Assembly: GCF_958453765.1 (NCBI RefSeq)
Contig: NZ_CAUDZA010000033.1
Location: 1-22,467, forward strand
Source: Phascolarctobacterium_A succinatutens_B
GTDB lineage: Bacteria; Bacillota; Negativicutes; Acidaminococcales; Acidaminococcaceae
Direction: 5' to 3'
Length of the DNA: 22,467 nt
Part shown: positions 15,853-22,424 of the stretch, in pieces
How positions within the stretch are numbered: position 1 is the first letter of the stretch
How the letters are laid out: each line of letters starts with the position of its first letter
Translations under genes and position numbers: made by a program
Notes under the pieces: model-generated
What the model was told of the DNA's origin: nothing
Database searches by the model: none
Seen by the model: only the letters and a program-made list of their open reading frames with translations

Positions 15853-17094
15853 TTGGTTGATTACAATGCATTAGAGCAGGCAGCCTTAGCTGAGGTTGCT
15901 AAACATACCGCAGAGCTGGAAGCAGCAGCTTTGTACAATACTGAAAAGGTTATTGCGGCCTTCCGTAATAACATGGTTTCCGACTACTACTTGAAGCCTA
16001 CTACAGGCTATGGCTACAGTGATGTGGGCCGCGATACTCTGGATTTGATCTATGCCGAGCTGTTCAAGACTGAGGCAGCATTGGTACGTTCTCAGTTCGT
16101 CAGCGGCACTCATGCGCTGGCAGTTGCTCTGCTGGGCAACCTGCGCGCAGGCGATGAGCTGATTGCCGTAACCGGTGCTCCTTATGACACTATGCAGACT
16201 ATTATCGGCTCTCCGGTTAAAACTCCCGGCTCTTTGGTTGACTTGGGCGTAACTTACAAGGAGCTGCCGATGACCGGCGATCATGTTGACCTGGAGGCTG
16301 TAAAAAATGCTGTTACCTCCAAGACTACGATGATTCATATTCAACGCTCCTGCGGCTACAGCAGCGAACGTAAGACTATTGACGTTGCTGAAATCGGCCG
16401 TATCTGCAGTGCTGCAAAGGAAGCTAATCCGAATGTTATCTGCTTTGTTGATAACTGCTACGGCGAGTTTATCGAAAAGCAGGAGCCTACCGAGGTTGGC
16501 GCTGACTTGATGGCAGGCTCTCTGATTAAGAATCTGGGCGGCGGCTTGGCTCCGACCGGCGGTTATATTGTCGGCCGTGCGGATTTGGTAGAGAACGCTT
16601 CCTACCGTCTGACCGCTCCCGGTCTGGGCGGCGAGATGGGCGCAACCTTGGGTGACACTGCTCGCGAGTTCTATCAGGGACTTTTCCTGGCTCCGCATAT
16701 CGTGGTGCAGGCTGTTAAGACTGCTGTTTTTGCGGCTGCTGTTTTCAAGGGCCTTGGCTATGCTGTTAAGCCGTTGCCGGAGGAACGCCGCAGCGATATT
16801 ATTCAGGCTATTACCTTGGAAAGCAAGCAGCGTCTGTGCGATTTCTGCGTTGCTATTCAGGGCAATTCTCCTGTTGATGCGCACGTTGAGCCGGTTCCGA
16901 GTCCGCTGCCGGGTTATCAGGATGAGATTATTATGGCTGCGGGTACCTTTGTACAGGGCGCTTCTATTGAGCTGAGCGCTGATGGTCCGTGCCGTGAGCC
17001 GTTTAATGTTTTCTTCCAGGGCGGTTTGACTTTTGAGCATGGTCGTTTGGCGATTATGGCGGCGGCTAAGCGTGTTGGGCCTAAAGAGGCGTAA
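15853..17094 (+). CDS. ynbB: Methionine gamma-lyase family PLP enzyme (YnbB/aluminium-resistance family)
   Basis: This is a PLP-dependent enzyme of the Met_gamma_lyase (PF06838) family, labelled aluminium resistance protein in older annotation; the physiological substrate is unknown. From TTG 15853 it has 413 residues, normal for the family. Recognisable parts are GYGYSDVGRDTLD (~52-64), SQFVSGTHALAVAL (~80-93), the FVDNCYGEF loop whose Asp (D200) should contact the pyridine nitrogen, and GSLIKNLGGGLAP with K226 as the probable Schiff-base lysine. I prefer TTG 15853 because AGGTGAG (15842-15848) then serves as its ribosome site; GTG 15844 would itself lie inside that site and has nothing suitable upstream. 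The gene follows hflX as in Bacillus, where glnR-glnA come next; here non-coding DNA and a tct transporter follow instead. Confidence 0.92.
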   Translation: MVDYNALEQAALAEVAKHTAELEAAALYNTEKVIAAFRNNMVSDYYLKPTTGYGYSDVGRDTLDLIYAELFKTEAALVRSQFVSGTHALAVALLGNLRAGDELIAVTGAPYDTMQTIIGSPVKTPGSLVDLGVTYKELPMTGDHVDLEAVKNAVTSKTTMIHIQRSCGYSSERKTIDVAEIGRICSAAKEANPNVICFVDNCYGEFIEKQEPTEVGADLMAGSLIKNLGGGLAPTGGYIVGRADLVENASYRLTAPGLGGEMGATLGDTAREFYQGLFLAPHIVVQAVKTAVFAAAVFKGLGYAVKPLPEERRSDIIQAITLESKQRLCDFCVAIQGNSPVDAHVEPVPSPLPGYQDEIIMAAGTFVQGASIELSADGPCREPFNVFFQGGLTFEHGRLAIMAAAKRVGPKEA

Positions 17095-17155
17095 ATAAGT
17101 TAAAGATTCGTAATTAAATCTCATTCCGTTCAAAAGAATTGCGGGCGCTCGTTTC

Positions 17156-17264
17156 GTGTGGAACCAAGACGAAGTGCCGAAAAACTCGCGCTAAGCTAAA
17201 AAATTATGCAATATTAGCTTGCATAGCGCTCAGACAGTTTCGGCCCTTCGGTGGTTCCAAACAC
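17156..17264. other. Large imperfect hairpin (core 17160-17258) in the ynbB-tctB intergenic region
   Basis: Complementary arms are GGAACCA (17160-17166) with TGGTTCC (17252-17258), CGAAG with CTTCG, GCCGAAA with TTTCGGC, and further in GCGCTA/TAGCGC and AGCTAA/TTAGCT. The tip lies near 17200-17213. GTGT/ACAC can extend the base after a short bulge. There is no run of T after the base. Possible readings are a structured RNA, a small mobile or MITE-like element, or an unusual transcription end for ynbB; I cannot choose between them from one copy. Confidence 0.6.
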
Positions 17265-17304
17265 TTACTCGCTGCAATTATTATTTCTCTGCATGAGATG
17301 TTAA

Positions 17305-17404
17305 TTACTCAATGTAGCTTGCTCTTAGCTTTGCAATAAGAGTTCAGTTACTCAATGTAGTTTGCTCTTAGCTTTGCAATAAAATTTCAGTTACTCAATT
17401 TAGT
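17305..17404. repeat. 43-bp tandem repeat, about 2.3 copies, upstream of tctB
   Basis: TTACTCAATGTAG begins units at 17305 and 17348, and a diverged partial third copy (TTACTCAATTTAG) at 17391, giving an exact 43-base period. The first two units differ at only a few positions. Unit 1 contains CTCTTA...TAAGAG (17322-17327 with 17337-17342), a 6-bp hairpin partly lost in unit 2. No open frame crosses the array convincingly. Confidence 0.8.
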
Positions 17405-17413
17405 CTGGCATCG

Positions 17414-17427
17414 AATTGACGTCAATT
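17414..17427. promoter_or_regulatory. 14-bp perfect palindrome upstream of tctB (possible operator)
   Basis: AATTGACGTCAATT reads the same on both strands and ends 22 bases before the tctB start. Its size and place fit a dimeric regulator site, but I see no regulator gene next to it and no clear promoter elements to confirm this. Confidence 0.35.
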
Positions 17428-17449
17428 TTGATGGCGGAGTTGTTTAAGG

Positions 17450-17929
17450 ATGATTTATATGAATAACATGGCAGTATGTAATTATATAGTGGGCGTGCTG
17501 GGCGCGGTTATCGGCGGTCTGATTATGCAGGCGGCTGTAGCTTTTCCGCTGGAGTTTACGGAGAACGGCCCCGGTCCGGGCTTCTGGCCTTTTACGCTGG
17601 GTGCAGTGCTGGGCGCTGTTTCGGTTTTGCTGCTGCTTTATACCTTTGTCAATAAAGCTGATTTACATGGCGTGAAGGTGCAGCTTTCTTCGACAGGCAA
17701 CAAGCGCGTTTATTTAATGATGGGTTTTGTCGTTTTGTTCTGTGCGCTCATCAGCATTCTTGGCTTTTATCCGGCAGCGGCAATTATGATTCCGGCTGTT
17801 ATGCGTCTTATGGATTATCGCAATTATAAGGTAATCGGCCTGACAACGGTGCTGTGTCTGCTGTTTATTTATCTTGTTTTCGGCATACTGCTGCATACGC
17901 AGATGCCGCAATCTGTATTCATGGAGTAG
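17450..17929 (+). CDS. tctB: Tripartite tricarboxylate transporter, small membrane subunit TctB
   Basis: TctB is the small four-helix membrane subunit of TctABC carboxylate importers, which use a periplasmic binding protein (TctC) and an ion gradient. The 159-residue protein shows four hydrophobic segments (about residues 11-32, 43-66, 88-110 and 125-150). The family-typical N-terminal FTENGPGPGFWP loop, with Gly/Pro and aromatic residues, comes before the second span. ATG 17450 is preceded by GGAG at 17436-17439; ATG 17459 is an alternative, with AAGG 9 bases upstream. tctA begins 12 bases after the stop. No tctC lies in the window. The substrate is therefore undetermined; citrate and other carboxylates are known for the family. 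Confidence 0.88.
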   Translation: MIYMNNMAVCNYIVGVLGAVIGGLIMQAAVAFPLEFTENGPGPGFWPFTLGAVLGAVSVLLLLYTFVNKADLHGVKVQLSSTGNKRVYLMMGFVVLFCALISILGFYPAAAIMIPAVMRLMDYRNYKVIGLTTVLCLLFIYLVFGILLHTQMPQSVFME

Positions 17930-17941
17930 GAGGTCATACTG

Positions 17942-19423
17942 ATGGTTGATATAATGAGCGCATTAAATATGATTTTCGTCCCCATGAATCTGCTGGGACT
18001 TTTCTTCGGCGTGCTGGTGGGCATTGCCTTCGGCTGCATGCCGGGCCTGAGTGTTAACATGGGCCTGGCGCTGCTGTTTCCGCTGGCCTTTACGTTCCAT
18101 GGTATCGGCGGCATTCTGATGCTGCTGGGCATTTACTGCGGTGCGATTTACGGCGGCAGTATTTCGGCAATCCTGTTGAAAACTCCGGGTACGCCTGCTT
18201 CCGTAGCGACTACTCTGGACGGCTATCCGATGGCGACGAAGCTGGGGCAGCCCGGACGTGCTCTCGGTCTTTCCACTTTGGCCAGCACCTTCGGCGGTAT
18301 TTTCAGTACCATCTGCCTGATTTTGCTGGCACCGCAGCTGGCGAAGGTTGCACTGCAGTTTTCCAAGCCGGAATATTTTGCTCTGGCTATTTTCGGCCTC
18401 AGCATTATTACGAGTGTTTCCTCCGGCAGTGTTATCAAGGGTATTATGGGCGGCCTCATCGGCCTGTTCCTGGCAACAGTCGGCATTGACGGTATGAGCG
18501 GCGCTATCCGCTTCACCCTGGATACCAACTATTTTATGGGCGGCGTATCCTTTATCCCTGTGCTTATCGGCGTGTTCGCCTTTGCGCAGGTGTTGAGCAG
18601 TATTGAGGATTATTATCACAATGAACGCAAGGAGCAGCATATGATGCTTGACCGTCTGCTGCCTTCGTTTGATGATATCAAGAGAGTGTTCAGCACGCTT
18701 TTGCGTTCCTCCTTCATCGGTACCTTCATCGGCTGTGTGCCCGGTACTGGCGGCGATATTGCTTCTTTTGTATCTTATGATCAGGCGAAACGCTGGTCTA
18801 AGCACAGCAAGAACTTCGGCAACGGTGAACCCGAGGGCATTGTAGCCTCCGAGGCAGGCAACAACGCTGTATCCGGCGGTGCCTTCATTCCCGTGCTGAC
18901 GCTGGGTATCCCCGGCGACGGCGCAACGGCAATCATGATGGGCGCGCTGATGGTTCAGGGTCTGCAGCCCGGTCCCTTGCTCTTTGTGGAGAAGGCGCCT
19001 GATGTTTACGCTATCTTCATCGGTCTGCTTTTAGCTAATGTGATTATGGGTATCATGGGCTTTTCGTTAATCAGACTTTTTATGAAGGTTGTTAACGTGC
19101 CTGTGCATATTCTGCTGCCGATTATCGTGATGATGACCTTCGTGGGAACTTATTCCTACAATAATTCGCTGAACGATGTTTATCTGATGGTGGCAAGCGG
19201 TTTCCTGGGTTATTTTATGAATAAGCTGGGCTTTTCCATGTCGGCGATTATCATCGGCATTATCCTCGGCGGTATGGCAGAGCAGAACTTTGTCGGCTCG
19301 CTGATTATGAGTGACGGCAGCTTTGCTATTTTCTTCCAGCGCCCGCTGTGCCTGTTCTTCCTGGTGGCAGCTCTTTTATCACTGCTTTCGCCGCTTTTCA
19401 GCAAGCTGTTCAAAAGAAGTTAA
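17942..19423 (+). CDS. tctA: Tripartite tricarboxylate transporter, large permease subunit TctA
   Basis: TctA is the large 11-12-span permease of the tripartite tricarboxylate transporter. The 493-residue length is normal. The two family signature regions are both intact: GCMPGLSVNMGLALLFPLAF near residue 35, with YGGSISAILLKTPGTPASVA after it, and the internal-repeat counterpart GNNAVSGGAFIPVLTLGIPG near 305-325. The whole protein is hydrophobic apart from a charged loop at ~218-240 and one at ~275-300. AGGAGG lies about 8 bases before the ATG. It pairs with tctB, and the two should form the membrane complex in the inner membrane. The missing binding protein may be encoded elsewhere, as is common in genomes with many tctC paralogues. 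Confidence 0.94.
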   Translation: MVDIMSALNMIFVPMNLLGLFFGVLVGIAFGCMPGLSVNMGLALLFPLAFTFHGIGGILMLLGIYCGAIYGGSISAILLKTPGTPASVATTLDGYPMATKLGQPGRALGLSTLASTFGGIFSTICLILLAPQLAKVALQFSKPEYFALAIFGLSIITSVSSGSVIKGIMGGLIGLFLATVGIDGMSGAIRFTLDTNYFMGGVSFIPVLIGVFAFAQVLSSIEDYYHNERKEQHMMLDRLLPSFDDIKRVFSTLLRSSFIGTFIGCVPGTGGDIASFVSYDQAKRWSKHSKNFGNGEPEGIVASEAGNNAVSGGAFIPVLTLGIPGDGATAIMMGALMVQGLQPGPLLFVEKAPDVYAIFIGLLLANVIMGIMGFSLIRLFMKVVNVPVHILLPIIVMMTFVGTYSYNNSLNDVYLMVASGFLGYFMNKLGFSMSAIIIGIILGGMAEQNFVGSLIMSDGSFAIFFQRPLCLFFLVAALLSLLSPLFSKLFKRS

Positions 19424-19430
19424 ATTTTAC

Positions 19431-19459
19431 TTGACAAACTCCCTGCGTTTGGCTAAACT
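19431..19459 (+). promoter_or_regulatory. Sigma70 promoter for the manganese-riboswitch transcript
   Basis: TTGACA (19431-19436), a 17-base spacer and TAAACT (19454-19459), placed so that transcription starts just before the aptamer. It begins 8 bases after the tctA stop, so the antiporter gene has its own transcript. Confidence 0.85.
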
Positions 19460-19464
19460 AAGCA

Positions 19465-19560
19465 TATAAAGGGAGTAGCTTGCACGCATGGCGTGTTCAC
19501 TCTGTCGTCAGTACGATTGCTTCGGCAATCCGGCTTTGTGACTAAGTAGCGAGACTTTGT
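19465..19560 (+). promoter_or_regulatory. yybP-ykoY (Mn2+-sensing) riboswitch aptamer
   Basis: The segment matches the yybP-ykoY aptamer as I know it: ATAAAGGGAGTAGC at the 5' side, a short hairpin CACGC-ATG-GCGTG (19483-19495), the conserved TGTCGTCAGTACG and CCGGCTTTGTGAC flanking a GATTGC-TTCG-GCAATC hairpin (19515-19530), and AGCGAGAC at the 3' end. P1 can form between ATAAAG (19465-19470 region) and CTTTGT (19555-19560). The family binds Mn2+ and usually turns on metal exporters. Here the 3' side of P1 overlaps the terminator stem, so ligand binding should prevent termination. Confidence 0.93.
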
Positions 19561-19598
19561 TGTAATTTTATTGCAGCAATGTCTCGCTTTTTTGTTTT
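19549..19598 (+). terminator. Riboswitch-controlled intrinsic terminator
   Basis: GCGAGAC (19549-19555) pairs with GTCTCGC (19581-19587), extended by TTGTTG with CAGCAA, and a TTTTTT run follows at 19588-19593. The 5' arm shares bases with the aptamer's 3' end, so the two folds exclude one another. Confidence 0.9.
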
Positions 19599-19629
19599 TA
19601 GGGACGGCTGCAAATCAAGGAGGAAGAAA

Positions 19630-20556
19630 ATGGAAATAGCTTTACAGTTTGTTTTGTTGGCCTTAGGTTTTGTGATGCTAGGCAAGGGTGCGGATTGGTT
19701 TGTAGAGGGTGCAGCAGGTATTGCCATGCGCTTCGGCATTCCGCAGCTGGTAATCGGCCTTACTATCGTGGCGATGGGCACGAGCGCACCGGAGGCAGCG
19801 GTAAGTATCGCTGCTGCAGTTAAGGGTAATGCGGATATTACTATCGGTAATATCGTCGGCAGTAATATTCTTAACATACTTGTTATTTTAGGCCTTGCGG
19901 CTTCTATTGTGCCGATTGCGGTAGCGCGTTCTACCGTACGCATCGAAATCCCCTTCATGATCGGTGTTACCGCACTGCTGTTTTATCAGGGACGCGACGG
20001 CAGCATCAGTCTGGCTGACGGCGGTGTGCTCATGGTAGCCTTTGCCGCATATATGATGTATCTGTACACCATGGCGATGAAGAGCAATGTCGACAGTGAT
20101 CTGGAAGAGCCCGGTTTGCCGCTGGGACGCTGCCTTTTGGGTGCAGTTGGCGGCTTGGCGCTGATTATTGCGGGCAGTAATGTTACCGTAGGTGCAGCAA
20201 CCTCTATTGCAACCTATGCAGGACTCAGCGAGCGCTTTATCGGCCTGACGATTGTGGCTTTGGGCACCTCGTTGCCGGAGCTGTTCACCTCTGTAGCGGC
20301 GGCACGCCGCGGTAACGCAGATATTGCCATCGGTAATATCGTCGGCAGCAACATTTTCAATATCCTTTTCGTAGTAGGCTTGTCCTCGCTGATTATCGAC
20401 ATTCCCTTCGCATCTGCCTTCAACTTTGATACCTATGTAGCGCTTGGTGCGGCAGTGCTTCTGTGGCTGTGCGTGCTGCGTACTCAGCGCCTGCAGCGCT
20501 GGGCCGGTGCGCTGATGCTGGTGTGCTATGCGGCGTATCTGCTGTATATTCTGTAA
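19630..20556 (+). CDS. CaCA-superfamily cation antiporter (YrbG-like), probably a Mn2+ exporter
   Basis: This is a 308-residue inner-membrane cation exchanger. Two inverted alpha repeats are plain: GLTIVAMGTSAPE with GNADITIGNIVGSN (E55 and the following Asn residues), and GLTIVALGTSLPE with GNADIAIGNIVGSN (E216). The two GTSxPE glutamates coordinate the cation in characterised Na+/Ca2+ exchangers. About ten hydrophobic spans are separated by an acidic cytoplasmic loop near residues 150-163. ATG 19630 is used because AAGGAGG lies just upstream; an in-frame ATG at 19579 falls inside the terminator. Annotation by homology would say calcium/sodium antiporter, but control by a manganese riboswitch argues that Mn2+ efflux is the physiological role. 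Family certain; ion inferred. Confidence 0.9.
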   Translation: MEIALQFVLLALGFVMLGKGADWFVEGAAGIAMRFGIPQLVIGLTIVAMGTSAPEAAVSIAAAVKGNADITIGNIVGSNILNILVILGLAASIVPIAVARSTVRIEIPFMIGVTALLFYQGRDGSISLADGGVLMVAFAAYMMYLYTMAMKSNVDSDLEEPGLPLGRCLLGAVGGLALIIAGSNVTVGAATSIATYAGLSERFIGLTIVALGTSLPELFTSVAAARRGNADIAIGNIVGSNIFNILFVVGLSSLIIDIPFASAFNFDTYVALGAAVLLWLCVLRTQRLQRWAGALMLVCYAAYLLYIL

Positions 20557-20594
20557 TCACAGTCCTATAATGTAAAAAATTTAACATTTACCCT

Positions 20595-20629
20595 TCGCAA
20601 GCAGTAAAAATCTCTTGCCTGCTTGCGGA
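20595..20629. repeat. Inverted repeat overlapping the rpsB promoter
   Basis: CGCAAGCAG (20596-20604) is perfectly complementary to CTGCTTGCG (20619-20627) across a 14-base gap that contains most of the -35 element. No T run follows, so it is a poor terminator for the antiporter gene. It could be an operator or a leftover transcription-end hairpin. Confidence 0.5.
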
Positions 20630-20643
20630 ATTTATGGTAAAAT
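20615..20643 (+). promoter_or_regulatory. Promoter for rpsB-tsf
   Basis: TTGCCT (20615-20620), a 17-base spacer and TAAAAT (20638-20643), with TG one base upstream of the -10 (extended -10). The start would be near 20650, giving a leader of about 105 bases. Confidence 0.75.
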
Positions 20644-20665
20644 ATTTTGGTGTAAAAATAACACA

Positions 20666-20729
20666 CGCAGGAAAATTCATCTGTTGCTACGTTTTGCCGC
20701 GTAGAGAAGAATTATAACCCATTCCTGCG
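20666..20729 (+). promoter_or_regulatory. Structured rpsB leader RNA (candidate S2 autoregulatory site)
   Basis: CGCAGGAA (20666-20673) pairs perfectly with TTCCTGCG (20722-20729), enclosing a CTACG/CGTAG hairpin (20687-20691 with 20700-20704). Just after the closing stem are a first SD-like GGAGG (20729-20733) and the used AGGAGG (20741-20746), 9 bases before the ATG. S2 is known to repress its own mRNA in several bacteria; I infer a similar role here from structure and position. Confidence 0.6.
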
Positions 20730-20755
20730 GAGGAAAAAACAGGAGGAAACAAAAA

Positions 20756-21493
20756 ATGGCTATTATCTCTATGAAACAATTACTTGAAGCTGGTGTACAC
20801 TTTGGTCACCAAACCCGTCGTTGGAACCCTAAAATGGCTCCGTACATCTTCACCGAGCGTAACGGTATCTACATCATCGACCTGCAAAAAACCGTAAAAA
20901 AGGTTGACGAAGCTTACAACTTCATCCGTGAGGTTGCTGCTGCTGGCGAAAACATTCTGTTCGTTGGTACCAAAAAACAAGCTCAAGAAGCTATGAAAGA
21001 AGAAGCTACCCGCTGCAACATGTTCTTCGTTAACGAGCGTTGGCTGGGCGGCATGCTGACCAACTTCAAAACCATCCAAACCCGTATTGCACGTCTGCGC
21101 AAACTGGAAGCTATGGAAGCTGACGGCACCTTCGACCTGCTGCCGAAGAAAGAAGTTATCGGCCTGAAACATGAAATGGAAAAACTGACCAAATACTTGG
21201 GCGGTATCAAAGACATGAAAAAACTGCCGGGCGCTATGTTCATCGTTGACCCCCGCAAAGAGCACATCGCTGTTCTGGAAGCTCACAAACTGAACATTCC
21301 TATCGTTGCAACCGTTGACACCAACTGCGATCCGGACGAAATCGATCATGTAATCCCTGCAAACGACGACGCTATCCGCGCTGTAAAACTGCTGACTGCT
21401 AAAATGGCTGACGCTGTTCTGGAAGGCCGTCAAGGTATGCAAACCGAAGAAGCTGCTGCTGAAGAAGCTCCGGCAACTGAAGAAGCTGAATAA
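20756..21493 (+). CDS. rpsB: 30S ribosomal protein S2
   Basis: S2 binds late to the 30S subunit near the mRNA exit side and helps recruit S1. The 245-residue sequence starts with ISMKQLLEAGVHFGHQTRRWNPKM and contains ERWLGGMLTNFKTIQ and the metal/RNA-contact region ATVDTNCDPDEIDHVIPANDDA, all standard S2. It ends in an acidic Glu/Ala tail (EEAAAEEAPATEEAE). AGGAGG lies 9 bases before the ATG. All eight Gln codons are CAA and Lys is almost always AAA, unlike the CAG/AAG-rich genes before it, consistent with very high expression. tsf follows 40 bases later, the universal rpsB-tsf pair. Confidence 0.98.
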   Translation: MAIISMKQLLEAGVHFGHQTRRWNPKMAPYIFTERNGIYIIDLQKTVKKVDEAYNFIREVAAAGENILFVGTKKQAQEAMKEEATRCNMFFVNERWLGGMLTNFKTIQTRIARLRKLEAMEADGTFDLLPKKEVIGLKHEMEKLTKYLGGIKDMKKLPGAMFIVDPRKEHIAVLEAHKLNIPIVATVDTNCDPDEIDHVIPANDDAIRAVKLLTAKMADAVLEGRQGMQTEEAAAEEAPATEEAE

Positions 21494-21533
21494 TCCTAAC
21501 GTTAATATATTACATTTTGAGGAGGAATAACTG

Positions 21534-22412
21534 ATGGCTCAAATTACTGCTGCATTAGTTAAAGAACTGCGCGAGCGTACTGGCGCTGGCATGATGGACT
21601 GCAAAAAAGCACTGACCGCTGTAGAAGGCGATATGGACAAAGCAATCGACTTCCTGCGTGAAAAAGGTCTGGCTGCTGCTGCTAAAAAAGCCGGCCGCAT
21701 CGCTGCTGAAGGCGTTGTTGGCTCTTTCGTAAGCGCTGACGGCAAGATCGGTGCAATCGTAGAAGTTAACTGCGAAACCGACTTTGTTGCTAAAACCGAC
21801 GGCTTCAAAGAACTCGTTGAAAAAATTGCTGCTCATATCGTAGCTACCAAACCGGCTGACGTAGAAGCTCTGCTGGCTTCCGAGCTGGACGGCCAAACCG
21901 TTGAAGCTCTGGTAACCGCTAGCGTTGCTAAGATCGGCGAAAAGATTTCCGTTCGTCGTTTCGCTCTGTACGAAGCTCCGGAAGGCGTTGTTGCTGCTTA
22001 CATCCATGGCGGCGGCAAAATCGGCGTTGTTGTTGAATTAAAAGGCGGCAATGCTGAACTGGGTAAAGACGTTGCAATGCATGTTGCTGCTGCTAACCCG
22101 AGCTACCTGGAACGCTCTCAAGTACCGGCTGCTGAGCTGGAACACGAGAAAGAAGTTCTGTCCGAGCAAGCTAAAAACGAAGGCAAACCGGAAAAAATCA
22201 TCGAGAAGATGGTTATGGGCCGTATCAACAAATACTACAAAGAAGTATGCCTGGTTGACCAAGAGTTCGTTAAAGATCCGGACCAAACTGTTGGTAAACT
22301 GGTAAAAGCTGCAGGTGCTGAAGTTCTGGCATTCTCCCGTTTCCAACTGGGTGAAGGCATCGAAAAGAAACAAGAGGACTTCGCTGCAGAGGTTATGTCT
22401 CAAATTAAATAA
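21534..22412 (+). CDS. tsf: Elongation factor Ts
   Basis: EF-Ts is the nucleotide-exchange factor that reloads EF-Tu with GTP. The 292-residue length is typical of the two-repeat core form. The N-terminal UBA-like domain reads VKELRERTGAGMMDCKKAL; the EF-Tu-contact motif TDFVAKTD follows near residue 82, and the second core repeat contains IHGGGKIGVVVEL and the MHVAAANPSYL segment. GGAGG is placed 7 bases before the ATG. All nine Gln codons are CAA, as in rpsB. A 19-bp terminator stem begins 13 bases after the stop, so the rpsB-tsf transcript most likely ends here. Confidence 0.98.
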   Translation: MAQITAALVKELRERTGAGMMDCKKALTAVEGDMDKAIDFLREKGLAAAAKKAGRIAAEGVVGSFVSADGKIGAIVEVNCETDFVAKTDGFKELVEKIAAHIVATKPADVEALLASELDGQTVEALVTASVAKIGEKISVRRFALYEAPEGVVAAYIHGGGKIGVVVELKGGNAELGKDVAMHVAAANPSYLERSQVPAAELEHEKEVLSEQAKNEGKPEKIIEKMVMGRINKYYKEVCLVDQEFVKDPDQTVGKLVKAAGAEVLAFSRFQLGEGIEKKQEDFAAEVMSQIK

Positions 22413-22424
22413 GGTTCTATAATA

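Noticed and set aside
15886..17133. 415-codon minus-strand open frame
   Set aside because: Antisense shadow of the methionine gamma-lyase family gene; no start signals and no family resemblance.
17139..17339. 66-codon frame in the ynbB-tctB gap
   Set aside because: It runs through the large hairpin and into the tandem repeat, with no ribosome site.
17305..17404. Possible CRISPR array
   Set aside because: The 43-bp units are contiguous without unique spacers, so this is a plain tandem repeat.
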